NCBI RefSeq assembly: GCF_000282635.1
Contig: NZ_AKIW01000042.1
Span: 94,369-158,368 of the forward strand
DNA: 64,000 bases
Direction: 5' to 3'
Source of the DNA: Variovorax sp. CF313
GTDB lineage: Bacteria; Pseudomonadota; Gammaproteobacteria; Burkholderiales; Burkholderiaceae_C
Shown here: positions 34,386-43,894 of the stretch, piece by piece
Position numbering within the stretch: the first letter of the stretch is position 1
How the letters are laid out: every line of letters begins with the position of its first letter
Program-made: the position numbers and the translations under genes
The notes under the pieces: model-generated
The model's database searches: none
Told to the model about the DNA's origin: nothing
What the model saw: the letters and a program-made list of their open reading frames with translations, nothing else

Positions 34386-36442
34386 GCCTCGTCGCGCACC
34401 TGGAACTGGCCCATCAGCGCCTGTTGCGTTGCCGGCGGCACGGCTTCGTAGTGCGACAGCGCGATGGTGTAGCGGCCCTGGCCGCTGGTCATCGCATTCA
34501 GCCGCGACTGGTAGCTGGCCAGCTCCGCCATCGGCACCTGCCCGCGAACGACCACGCTGCCGATTCCCATGGCCGACGTGCCCGTGACCAGGCCGCGCCG
34601 CGACGACAGGTCGCTCGTGACGTCGCCCACGGAATGCTCGGATACGACGATCTCGATCTGGACGATCGGCTCCAGCACGACCGGCCTGGCCTCGCGGACT
34701 GCCGCCATGAAGGCCTTGCGGCCCGCAGTCGCGAAGGCGATGTCCTTGCTGTCGACGCTGTGGTGCTTGCCGTCGTACACCACCACCCGCACGTCGACCA
34801 CCGGGTAGCCGGCGATCACACCGCCCAGCAGTACCTCGCGCACGCCTTTCTCGACCGCGGGGATGAACTGGCTCGGTATCGCGCCGCCCCTGACCTCGTC
34901 ATCGAACTGGAAGCCGGCGCCGCGCGCCAGCGGCTCGATGCGCAAAAAGACTTCGCCGAACTGGCCGGAGCCGCCGGTCTGCTTCTTGTGGCGGTGATGG
35001 CCCATGGCCGGTGCGGCCACCGTCTCGCGATAGGCGATGCGCGGCGGCCGCGTCCGGACCTCGAAGCGGTACACCTCGCGCAGGCGCTCGAGCACCGTGC
35101 GCAGGTGAAGCTCCCCGAGGCCGTAGAGGATCGTTTCGTTGGTGGCGGCCACGTGCTCGATGCGCAGGCAGGGGTCTTCGGCCGCGAGCTTGCCGAGGAT
35201 CTCCCAGGTGCGCTGCTCGTCGCCATGGCGTGCGGGTTCCACGGCGAGTCCGTGCACCGGCACAGGAAACTCCAGCGGCGCGAGATGGACGTGGTCGTCT
35301 TCGCTCGCGTCGTGCAGCACGGCGTCGAAGTGGATCTCCTCGATCTTCGCCACCGCCACGATGTCGCCCGGCACGGCGCGCGACACCTCCACGTGGTCCT
35401 TGCCCTGCAGCATGAACAGATGGCCCACCTTGAAGGGCTTGCGGCCGTCGCCGATGTAAAGCTGGCTGTCGCTCGCGACCGTGCCCTGGTGCACGCGGAA
35501 GATGCCGAGCTTGCCGACATAAGGGTCGCCCATGACCTTGAACACATGCGCCAGCACATGCAGCGACGGATCGGGCCTGGCCTGCATCGGCTTGGCATCC
35601 GCGCCTTCACCGACCAGGAAGTCCGGCGGGTTGGCTTCGGCGGGGTCGGGAAGCAGCCTGACGATCACGTCGAGCAGCTCGGCCACGCCCGCGCCGCTGC
35701 GCGCCGAGACGAAGCAGACCGGAATCAGGTGGCCCTCGCGCAGCGCCTGTTCGAGCGGCGCATGCAGCTCGGCCGGATCCATGTCGCCCTCTTCCAGGTA
35801 GCGCTCGACGAAGGCCGCATCGACCTCGACCACCTGCTCCACCAGCGCGCGGTGCGCTGCTTCGACGGGGCCGAAGTCGGACTGCCCGAAGCGGTTGAAG
35901 AAGCAGTCCACCACCTGCTTGCCGACCCCGTCGGGCAGGTTCAGCGGCAGGCATTCGCGGCCGAAGGTGGCCTGGATGTCGGCCAGCAGGCGCGCCAGCG
36001 AGACGCCCTGCGAGTCGATCTTGTTGACGATGATCATGCGGGCGAGGTGGCGCGAGGCCGCGTACTCCATCATGCGCACCGTCATCGGCTCGATGCCGGT
36101 GGCGGCATTGATGACCACCGCCGCCGTCTCGACCGCCTCCAGCGCCGGCAGGCTCTGGCCAAGGAAGTCGGGGCCGCCGGGCGTGTCGATGAAGTGGACG
36201 CGCGTGCCGGTATGCGTGAGGTGCATCACCGATGCGTTGAGCGAGTGCAGCATGCGGCGCTCCAGCGGGTCGTAGTCGCTGACGGTGCTGCCGCGCTCGA
36301 TGCTGCCGCACGCTGCGATGGCGCCAGCCTTGTGCAGCAAGGCCTCGGCAAGGGAGCTCTTGCCGGCTGCGGCGGCACCGACGAGCGCCAGCGTTCGCAC
36401 TGCTTCCATTTCGGCCGTGGGGCCGTTCGATCGGCTTGGCAT
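34382..36442 (-). CDS. EF-G-like GTPase (EF-G2 type) with a degenerate G3 motif
   Basis: The 686-residue product has the EF-G domain order: GTPase (about 1-270), domain II, III, IV and V. G1 is GAAAAGKSS at 22-30, and G4 is VNKID. G3 reads DTPGGPD at 86-92 instead of DTPGHVD, so the catalytic His is Gly90. The switch I region also lacks the RGITI sequence of normal EF-G. This fits the EF-G2/FusA2 type, which probably has little or no translocase role. AAGGAG nine bases before the ATG at 36442 supports the start. Its role is unknown; ribosome binding under stress is one idea. Confidence 0.85.
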   Translation of the reverse strand: MPSRSNGPTAEMEAVRTLALVGAAAAGKSSLAEALLHKAGAIAACGSIERGSTVSDYDPLERRMLHSLNASVMHLTHTGTRVHFIDTPGGPDFLGQSLPALEAVETAAVVINAATGIEPMTVRMMEYAASRHLARMIIVNKIDSQGVSLARLLADIQATFGRECLPLNLPDGVGKQVVDCFFNRFGQSDFGPVEAAHRALVEQVVEVDAAFVERYLEEGDMDPAELHAPLEQALREGHLIPVCFVSARSGAGVAELLDVIVRLLPDPAEANPPDFLVGEGADAKPMQARPDPSLHVLAHVFKVMGDPYVGKLGIFRVHQGTVASDSQLYIGDGRKPFKVGHLFMLQGKDHVEVSRAVPGDIVAVAKIEEIHFDAVLHDASEDDHVHLAPLEFPVPVHGLAVEPARHGDEQRTWEILGKLAAEDPCLRIEHVAATNETILYGLGELHLRTVLERLREVYRFEVRTRPPRIAYRETVAAPAMGHHRHKKQTGGSGQFGEVFLRIEPLARGAGFQFDDEVRGGAIPSQFIPAVEKGVREVLLGGVIAGYPVVDVRVVVYDGKHHSVDSKDIAFATAGRKAFMAAVREARPVVLEPIVQIEIVVSEHSVGDVTSDLSSRRGLVTGTSAMGIGSVVVRGQVPMAELASYQSRLNAMTSGQGRYTIALSHYEAVPPATQQALMGQFQVRDEA

Positions 36443-36714
36443 GGCGTGGACTCCTTCACGTCCGCAAGGCCGGTCCGGCGGCCCGCGAGGGCTCGGGTGC
36501 TGCGCGTGGACGCCAAGCCAGCGTACGGGATTGAACGTGTCAACGCAAGCCGGTGCTGCTTGCTGGCATGTCGCGGGGACAGGAGCCCTCGCATCCCGGT
36601 CAGCGCCGAGCTTGGCGCGAACACGATCCCCAAGCAACAATGTGCGCACGGCGAAATTGCTGCGGCCGATGGCCCGGCGCCTGCTCTGCAGCCGTATCCG
36701 AGAGGACAAACTGG

Positions 36715-37368
36715 ATGGCAAGATTCATTTTGGTGCCAGGTGGTTGGCACGGGGCCTGGGCATTCGAGGCTGTCGGCAATGCGCTGTCAGGCGCAGGCCA
36801 TGAAGTCCAGGCGCTCACTCTCTCGGGACTGGGCGACGAGCCCGCGGATGGCGCCAATCTCGACAGTCATATCGACGAGGTGGTCCAAGCGGTTCGCGGG
36901 CGCGATGCGAGTGCCGTTCTCGTCGGTCATTCGTATGGGGGAATGGTCATCACCGGCGCGGCGGACAAGGAGCCGTCGCGCATCAAGGCCATCGTTTACG
37001 CCGATGCCTATGTGCCGGACAACGGTGCATCGGTCTGGGCGCTCGCCACACCGAGCTACCGGGAGCGTTTCATAGCGGGCGCGGCTGCGGATGGATTGAC
37101 TTGCGCGCCGCCGGCCCATCTCGACAGGCGATGCCGTCCCCATCCGATCGCTACCTTCCTGCAGGCGATCAAGTTGACCGGCAACTGGCGCAACGTCCGC
37201 AGCAAAGCCTTCATCGCCGCGTGCGGCTGGGAAGGAAGCCCATTCGTCGAGCTGTACGAACGCCTGCGGCTGGACCCTGAATGGGCCACGCATCGCCTCG
37301 AATGCGCACACGATGTTCCGCGGCTGGCCCCCGAAGCTCTCGCGAGGATTCTCTTGAAGTACGTATAG
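36715..37368 (+). CDS. Alpha/beta hydrolase (salicylate-esterase-like)
   Basis: A 217-residue alpha/beta hydrolase with the oxyanion region VPGGWHGAW near residue 8 and the nucleophile motif GHSYGGMV near residue 70. Related small hydrolases cleave short esters. The catalytic His should be near the C-terminus but is hard to place (CAHDVPRLAP). AGAGGAC before the ATG at 36715 supports the start. It is divergent from the EF-G-like gene with a 272-base gap. The substrate is unknown. Confidence 0.8.
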   Translation: MARFILVPGGWHGAWAFEAVGNALSGAGHEVQALTLSGLGDEPADGANLDSHIDEVVQAVRGRDASAVLVGHSYGGMVITGAADKEPSRIKAIVYADAYVPDNGASVWALATPSYRERFIAGAAADGLTCAPPAHLDRRCRPHPIATFLQAIKLTGNWRNVRSKAFIAACGWEGSPFVELYERLRLDPEWATHRLECAHDVPRLAPEALARILLKYV

Positions 37369-37388
37369 GAAAGCCGGGCCTGCAAGCC

Positions 37389-38222
37389 CTAAGCCGCCTT
37401 CGGCTCCGGAAGAATCGCCGTCAACGCAAAGTCGATGAGATGAAGCCAGGTCGCTTCGAGCCCCATGATGCTGTGATGGTTCGACCCCGGAATCGTCTGC
37501 ACGCTGATCGGCGTGGGCCATGCGGCGATGAGCTTTTGCGAGCGCTCGGGCACGACAACGTCATCGTGCTCTGCCAGCAGCACCTGGGTTTTCGCGGCGA
37601 CTTCCTTGGAATGCTCCAGCGAGTTGAACTGGTGCCGCAGCAACAGCGACAGCGGCACGAGCGGGAACCGTTTCTTCGCAATCTCCAGCATCGAGTCGTA
37701 GGGCGTCACCAGCTGCAGGCTCTCGAAGTCCTGCAGCGCCACCAGCTGGATGGCAACGCCAGTTCCCAGGCTGCGGCCGACGACGTGCAGGCGTGCCTGC
37801 GGAAAGGCCCGGCGCAGGTGGTTGGCGAACTGGGCCGCGTCCTCCACCGAGGCGATCTCGGAAGGATGGCCCTGCGAGTCGGCCACGCCGCGGTAGTTGA
37901 TCGCGGCGAAGCCGAAGCCCTTGGGCAGCCAGTGCAGCATCTGCGCGGTGGCGCGCACGTCCTCGCCGCGGCCGGCGAAATAGACGAACAGGTCCTGCAG
38001 CGTGTCTTCACCCTGGGGGTGGTAGACATACCCGCGGACCATCCCGCCCGGCACGGTGTGGGAGTAGGTGGAGAAGTCGTCCGACAGGTGGACGACGGGG
38101 AGCTTGCGGGCGTTGAACAGGATGTGCCCCTGGCGCGTCGCGAGGAGGGTCCAGTACGCCGCGATGCCGCCGATGGCGGCGGCCGAAGCCGACAGGGCAA
38201 TGCGGGAGACTTTGGATGACAA
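37389..38222 (-). CDS. Membrane-anchored alpha/beta hydrolase
   Basis: The 277-residue product starts with a hydrophobic segment (residues about 7-27) that should be a membrane anchor or uncleaved signal, followed by an alpha/beta hydrolase domain. The nucleophile is in VGRSLGTGVA, an acid in LAEHDDVVVP, and His in NHHSIMG. The only start that fits is TTG at 38222, ten bases after the kdsA stop and with a weak ribosome site. It may be translated from the kdsA message. The substrate is unknown. Confidence 0.8.
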   Translation of the reverse strand: MSSKVSRIALSASAAAIGGIAAYWTLLATRQGHILFNARKLPVVHLSDDFSTYSHTVPGGMVRGYVYHPQGEDTLQDLFVYFAGRGEDVRATAQMLHWLPKGFGFAAINYRGVADSQGHPSEIASVEDAAQFANHLRRAFPQARLHVVGRSLGTGVAIQLVALQDFESLQLVTPYDSMLEIAKKRFPLVPLSLLLRHQFNSLEHSKEVAAKTQVLLAEHDDVVVPERSQKLIAAWPTPISVQTIPGSNHHSIMGLEATWLHLIDFALTAILPEPKAA

Positions 38223-38232
38223 GATGGGTTCT

Positions 38233-39138
<906 letters not shown>

Positions 39139-39143
39139 TCATC

Positions 39144-40100
39144 TCAGCCTGCCGGCGATACCGTGATGTAGAACGGCGTCAGCGTCCCGGCCACCGGCCG
39201 CAGCAGCTTGAGCAGCAGCGGCCGCCCGTACCCTTCGCCCGCCAGCCGCTTGAGCAGGTCGGACAGCTGGGCAAGCGGTATCCCGTCGCATCCGATGAGG
39301 ATGTCGCCGCTGCGCAGTCCGTCGCGCGCCGCGGCCGAGCCGGCCACCACCTCGACCACACGCACGCCGGTGGCCACGGGCCATTCGTTCTCGCGCACCC
39401 AGCGCCTGGGCAGCGCCACCGCTGCACACTGCACGCCCAGCTTGCCGCGGCGCACTGCGCCATGGCGCATCAGCTCGCCGGCCACCCAGCGCGCGGTGTC
39501 GATGGCCACCGCGAAGCTCAGGCCTTGCGCCGACGGGATCACCGCCGTGTTCACGCCGATCACCTGCGCCGCGCTGTCGAGCAGCGGGCCGCCCGAGTTG
39601 CCGGGGTTGAGGGCCACGTCGGTCTGGATCACGTCCTCGATCATCCGGCCGCCGCGTGCCGGCAGGCTGCGCCCCAGCGCACTCACGATGCCCGCGGTCA
39701 CGGTGAAATCGAAGCCGAGCGGGTTGCCGACCGCCACGGCCAGCTGGCCGGGCTGCAGGGTGGCCGAGCTGCCCAGCGGCAGGAAAGCCCCCGGGTGCGA
39801 CTCGATGCGCAGCACCGCGATGTCGGTCGAGGCGTCCAGCCCCACCAGGCGCGCGATGCTTTCGGTGCCGTCGGCGAACGCGGCGCGCAACTCGGTTGCG
39901 CCCTCGACCACGTGGGCGTTGGTGAGCGAAAAGCCGTCGGGCGTGAACAGGAAGCCCGAGCCGCTGCCGTGGGAGGCTGCGTTGCCGCGCTGAGCCGCCT
40001 TGCGGACCTTGATGTGCGCGACCGCCGCGCTGGCGGTGTGCGCCACCCGCGTGACGGTGGCCGAGTAGGAGTCAAGAATGAATTCGTCGCGCGCGCCCAT
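39144..40100 (-). CDS. Trypsin-like/PDZ protease without a signal peptide
   Basis: This 318-residue HtrA-like protease has the catalytic triad in LTNAHVVEG (His), TDIAVLRIE (Asp) and NPGNSGGPLLDS (Ser). One PDZ domain (about residues 225-315) follows with GDILIGCDG. No signal peptide or membrane helix is visible at the N-terminus (MGARDEFILDSYSATVTRVA), which suggests a cytoplasmic location, unlike DegP or DegS. It is 65 bases upstream of kdsA on the same strand. The target proteins are unknown. Confidence 0.85.
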   Translation of the reverse strand: MGARDEFILDSYSATVTRVAHTASAAVAHIKVRKAAQRGNAASHGSGSGFLFTPDGFSLTNAHVVEGATELRAAFADGTESIARLVGLDASTDIAVLRIESHPGAFLPLGSSATLQPGQLAVAVGNPLGFDFTVTAGIVSALGRSLPARGGRMIEDVIQTDVALNPGNSGGPLLDSAAQVIGVNTAVIPSAQGLSFAVAIDTARWVAGELMRHGAVRRGKLGVQCAAVALPRRWVRENEWPVATGVRVVEVVAGSAAARDGLRSGDILIGCDGIPLAQLSDLLKRLAGEGYGRPLLLKLLRPVAGTLTPFYITVSPAG

Positions 40101-40205
40101 GGAGCACCTCTTTCAGTCGCCTGGATCCCAGAGGAGGTGGCGGCGTGCCGGAGGTTTTCAACCCGGCCGTGACGGGCGCCCCCGGCACGCGCGTGCGGTG
40201 GCCGC

Positions 40206-41879
40206 TCAAGGCGCCTTGGGCCGCGACGACGGCTCCCACGAGTCAGGCGTGGTTGCGACCAGGGACTTGAAGTCCTTCCAGGGCCGAGCGCCCGGGATGG
40301 TACGCCCGCCGACGATCACCGCCTTCGCGAACACCACCATGCGCTCGCGCAGGTAGGCCTGGTCGGAGGCGGGCCAGGTCTCGATCGAATGCGGCCCGCG
40401 CGCCAGCACGATCTCCTTCACGCCGCGGATGCGGTTGTAGGCGGCCACCGTGCCTTCGAGCGTTTCCGCGCGGTCCCATAGGCCCTTGCCGAAGAAGGCC
40501 GCCGGCCAGCGGTCCATGCCCGCGAGCGTGGACGAGTTCGGATAGAACGCGATGTGGTGCTCGGCCGCCATGCCGCCCAGGAACAGGTTGCGATCGGCCA
40601 GGTCGGGCGAATCGCCCACGTAGCCCGCGCCGCTGGCGAACGACGACAGCAATATCGCGCCGCGGATGTTCCGCAGGCCCTTGGGCGGCGTGCAGTTGGG
40701 CTCGGGCATGTCGAAGCTGCACTGCGCCACGTAGTTGCGGGTCATGGCCCACGCAGTGGACATCGAGCCGCGCGAATAGCCGCCGAGCACCAGCGGAATT
40801 TCGCTCGACGCCATGCCCGCCAGCAGCCGGCCCCGGGTGGCGTTGCCTTCGAGCACCTCGCCCTTCGGCGTGAGGATGCGCAGGCCGCGCCCGGTGTCCA
40901 GGGCGGCGAGCGCGCGGAACACGTCCTCGCCTTGCTCCAGCGTGTTGGTGTCGCTGAAGCCGCCCGACAGTCCCTCGCCGCGCCGGTCGTAGGCCAGCAC
41001 GTCGAAGCCGGCCTGGTTGAGCGCGTACAGGTTCTCGCGCCACCAGCGCTGGCCCATGGTCTCGGTGGTCGCGTTGGGAAAACTGATGGGCACGGTCCTG
41101 CCGGTCTTCTCGTCAATGCGGTACGCAGCTTCGTCCGGATGCTGGATGGCCGTGAGCTGCCCGCCGCCGCCCGGCGCCATGATGGCCAGCGCGCGCACCT
41201 TCCTGCCCTTGCCGTCATCGACGCCGGCGCCTTCGATGTACCAGCCGCGCAGCTTGATGTCGCCGGTCATCTTGAGGTCGATGCGCTCGAAGGTGTCGCG
41301 CGGCGCGGTGAATTCGACGATGTAGGTGCGGGCGTCGGCCTCCGCGATGCCCTCGCGGTACGGCGCCTTGGCGAAGAAGGCGGGCCGGCGAATCTGCTTC
41401 AGGTCGACCTGGCCGTCCGGATCGATCTTGCCGGAAGGGTCGACCACGCCGGTCGAGCGCGTGGCGCGCTCCTTGTTGGGCGGCAGCCAGCGCTGCATCT
41501 GCGCGTCAATGCGCTTGAAGCAGGCCGGGTCTTCCTTGCAGGCGCGCCAGCGGGCCTTGAGCTTGTCGTCGGTGAATTCGCCGATGTGATAGTCGCCGCC
41601 CGCGTAGCCGGCTGGCGCGCGGTTGGCTGTCGTCAGCACCGGTACGCAGACCTTGGTGCCTGTGCTGTTTTTCTGGCCTTGCGGCAGCAGATAGCCGCCC
41701 ATCATGGCGTTGCGGTCGGCACCGACCCAGGCGGTGCAATCGGAGGGCGGCGGCGTGCTGGCGGTGGCCTGGCGCTGGGCCTCGCTGGTTCCGGTGCACG
41801 CGCCCAGCAGGAGCGAGGCGGCGAGGGCGCATGCAGCGGCGCATCGAGGTGCAGGGCGCGTGATCGTGGCGGTCATCAT
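40206..41879 (-). CDS. Alpha/beta hydrolase lipoprotein
   Basis: The product (557 residues) has a lipoprotein signal ending in LLLGAC near residue 27. A region of about 100 polar residues follows, then an alpha/beta hydrolase fold. The nucleophile is in GGYSRGSMS near residue 350, and DVLAYDRRGEGLSGG is typical of serine hydrolases. A conserved late His is present in RGPHSIET. Double ATG codons occur at 41879 and 41876; I chose the first. It should sit in a membrane facing the periplasm. Specificity is unknown. Confidence 0.78.
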   Translation of the reverse strand: MMTATITRPAPRCAAACALAASLLLGACTGTSEAQRQATASTPPPSDCTAWVGADRNAMMGGYLLPQGQKNSTGTKVCVPVLTTANRAPAGYAGGDYHIGEFTDDKLKARWRACKEDPACFKRIDAQMQRWLPPNKERATRSTGVVDPSGKIDPDGQVDLKQIRRPAFFAKAPYREGIAEADARTYIVEFTAPRDTFERIDLKMTGDIKLRGWYIEGAGVDDGKGRKVRALAIMAPGGGGQLTAIQHPDEAAYRIDEKTGRTVPISFPNATTETMGQRWWRENLYALNQAGFDVLAYDRRGEGLSGGFSDTNTLEQGEDVFRALAALDTGRGLRILTPKGEVLEGNATRGRLLAGMASSEIPLVLGGYSRGSMSTAWAMTRNYVAQCSFDMPEPNCTPPKGLRNIRGAILLSSFASGAGYVGDSPDLADRNLFLGGMAAEHHIAFYPNSSTLAGMDRWPAAFFGKGLWDRAETLEGTVAAYNRIRGVKEIVLARGPHSIETWPASDQAYLRERMVVFAKAVIVGGRTIPGARPWKDFKSLVATTPDSWEPSSRPKAP

Positions 41880-42086
41880 CGAATCAGGTGCTCCGTGAGC
41901 GAGGAAATTGGAGGCCCGATCTTCGCTGCATCGACGCCTTGCAACGGAGGCCGGAACCGTTTCCGGATGCAAGCGCGCTCCCTATTGCCTGTAGGAAATG
42001 TCCTGCACGGAGATGCGCTGATTTCCGCTCCCTACCGCCGCGGCACACGCGTCCAATCGCCGCCGCTTCACAAGGAGACACCAGAG

Positions 42087-42353
42087 ATGAACTTCGAAGG
42101 CATCTATTGCTTCGACACGGCGAGCGTGCGATTTGCCTTCTACCCCGAAGGCCCTGACGGGCCGCGCGTCGTCGCGCAGATTTCAGAGGAAACCCTGCAC
42201 GACGAATTCGGTGCACGCGAAATGGGAGAGGGCCTGCTGGAAACGTGCAGGCGGTACTTCCATGTCATCGAGCCCGTGGCGATCGCCCGCTACCAGGCGG
42301 GACAGCGCGGCGCCATCACGCTCACGGTCGACGACTTCGCATTGCACGCCTGA
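42087..42353 (+). CDS. DUF1488-like small protein
   Basis: An 88-residue protein with FDTASVRFAFYPE, VVAQISEETLHDEFGA and YFHVIEPVAIARYQ, a layout like the small DUF1488 proteins. A strong AAGGAGAC lies before the ATG at 42087, supporting the start; a longer frame upstream overlaps an antisense gene and is a shadow. Function unknown. Confidence 0.7.
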   Translation: MNFEGIYCFDTASVRFAFYPEGPDGPRVVAQISEETLHDEFGAREMGEGLLETCRRYFHVIEPVAIARYQAGQRGAITLTVDDFALHA

Positions 42354-42383
42354 GCCCCAAGGCTGTAAGGCGTAGCGTTCCAC

Positions 42384-42590
42384 TCAACCGTGGCCGGCAG
42401 GCGCGCGGTGCCGGATCTCGCTTTGCAGCGCCCGCTGGCCGGCCGAGAGCGCCAGCTCATAACTTTCCGCGGCGTCGTAAGCCCTGCGCAGCACGCGCGG
42501 GTGCGCACCTGCGTCGTCGGTTTCGAGCAACTGCCAGACAAAGGCGCCCGGCAGCGGCTCCACGATGGTGAGTTCGATGGGATGTGTCAT
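42384..42590 (-). CDS. Small hypothetical protein
   Basis: I do not recognise a family. The 68-residue frame encodes a strand-rich segment (IELTIVEPLPGAFVWQLLE) followed by a helix (YDAAESYELALSAGQRALQ). The pattern of a conserved Trp-containing strand and a helix is that of a real small protein, though there is no ribosome site before the ATG at 42590. An alternative in-frame start at 42719 gives 111 residues with AAGG nearby, just after the alkB stop. It overlaps no other supported gene. Confidence 0.45.
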   Translation of the reverse strand: MTHPIELTIVEPLPGAFVWQLLETDDAGAHPRVLRRAYDAAESYELALSAGQRALQSEIRHRAPAGHG

Positions 42591-42724
42591 GGCTTGCAAC
42601 ATGGCGTGGCGAGGGGGACTTGTCTGTAGGCCGTTGGCGACGGTTGTTGCGCAACTTGCAGGCTGCCCCCTCAGGAAAGACCTCTTCGATGTCTTCCTTG
42701 TCTTGCCGGTCGCCTGCATGCATG

Positions 42725-43408
42725 TCACCCCGCCTTGCGGAATGTGAGGTTGATGCGGATCGCGCCCAGCAGCGGATGCGGTTCGTCCTTCAGCGGCAGC
42801 ACGCCGTGATAGCGCAGCCGGTCTTCGCCGCCCCAGACCACCACGTCGCCATGTATGAGAGGAATGCGCACCGCCTTGCCGCCACGCGCCAGTCCACCGA
42901 ACAGGAACACGGCCGGCATGCCGAGCGACACCGAGACGATGGGGGCGCCGTAGTCGCGCTCGTCCCTGTCCTGGTGCAGCGACAGCCGCGCGCCGGGCGC
43001 GTAGCGGTTGACAAGGCAGGCGTCGGGTGCGAAGCCGTCGAAGCCGGCTGCCAAGGCCGCCTCTCGCGCCAGCCGCGTGAATGGCTCGGGCATGGCGGGC
43101 CACGGCTTGCCGGTGTCGGGATCGGTGGCGCTGTAGCGGTAGCCGCGCCGGTCGCTGGTCCAGCCCAGCGCGCCGCAGTTGGTCAGCGCCACGGACATCG
43201 TGAAGCCGCCCGGCGTGACGAGGTGGCGGAACGGCGCGCGTTCGGCCAGCCCTTCGATGGCCGGCAGGAGCGCATCGACGAAGGGCAGGGCGAAGCCAGG
43301 CAGCACGAAGGCTCCGGGCCCGAGCCGTTCGCGCCCCTCGCGCAGCGGGTCGTCGAACAGCGCGAGGGTGGATGGCCTGCCCACGCCGGAATTGGTCTTT
43401 GTGTTCAT
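42725..43408 (-). CDS. alkB: AlkB-like 2-oxoglutarate/Fe(II)-dependent DNA repair dioxygenase
   Basis: The 227-residue product carries the AlkB features: LHQDRDE with the His-x-Asp iron site, the distal His in LRYHGV, and RINLTFR whose arginines bind 2-oxoglutarate. FLFGG and VVVWGG are typical strands. It oxidatively removes methyl groups from 1-methyladenine and 3-methylcytosine in DNA. The ribosome sequence GAGGAG is only one base before the ATG at 43408, so start use may be inefficient. No ada gene is adjacent, so the adaptive response control is not visible here. Confidence 0.9.
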   Translation of the reverse strand: MNTKTNSGVGRPSTLALFDDPLREGRERLGPGAFVLPGFALPFVDALLPAIEGLAERAPFRHLVTPGGFTMSVALTNCGALGWTSDRRGYRYSATDPDTGKPWPAMPEPFTRLAREAALAAGFDGFAPDACLVNRYAPGARLSLHQDRDERDYGAPIVSVSLGMPAVFLFGGLARGGKAVRIPLIHGDVVVWGGEDRLRYHGVLPLKDEPHPLLGAIRINLTFRKAG

Positions 43409-43570
43409 GCTCCTCGATCTTTGCTGAAAAGCTGAGGCATGTGCCGGCCCCCATATTCGAGGGATGCTGTTCGAGAGCGCTGCCTTTAGTCTCCGCCCTG
43501 TCGGATATTTGTAGTGCTTAGGGTTTAAATTCTTGGCGCTGCGTTACAAAAAGGGTAGGGTGTATTCATC

Positions 43571-43801
43571 ATGGCCAGCGCTCGAGTCGCTCTCAGCGTT
43601 CCAGAAGGCTGGACGGGTTGGATCGAGCTCATGCGCACACCCAGCGGCACCTATGCCGGCATCTGCGAGCTGAGCCTGGGCGGCATTCCGCGCTGTGCCC
43701 TGGTGATCACCCAGCAGCTGTCGTGGGATGCGGCGGTAGAGCGGGCCACGCTGCGGGCGGATCACTTCGTCAGGCAATGGGAGCCGACGCGCGGGCACTG
43801 A
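43571..43801 (+). CDS. Small hypothetical protein, paralogue of 12885-13130
   Basis: The 76-residue product has the same layout as the 81-residue protein at 12885-13130: PEGWTGWIELMRTPSGTYAG, CELSLGG, ALVITQQ, then DAAVERATLRADHF. No named family is recognised. The ATG at 43571 follows GGTAGGGTG by about nine bases. The 162-base gap before it is AT-richer than most (TTTAAATTC), a likely promoter. The phospholipase D gene starts 93 bases after its stop on the same strand, so they could be co-transcribed. Confidence 0.7.
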   Translation: MASARVALSVPEGWTGWIELMRTPSGTYAGICELSLGGIPRCALVITQQLSWDAAVERATLRADHFVRQWEPTRGH

Positions 43802-43894
43802 ACCCGGACGCGATCGGCGGTGCAGCACGTTCGACAGGCGCGTGGTAGAAACCGCGAGCTTTTCGATCCACGCTCCAACCCACCTCTGTTTTTC

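Noticed and set aside
34424..37075. An 883-codon open frame antisense to the EF-G-like gene
   Set aside because: Antisense shadow of a clear gene; rich in His, Arg and Ala with no domain.
42457..42723. 88-codon minus-strand frame just after the alkB stop
   Set aside because: Overlaps a better-looking frame (42384-42590) in another phase and is rich in His and Arg without any pattern.
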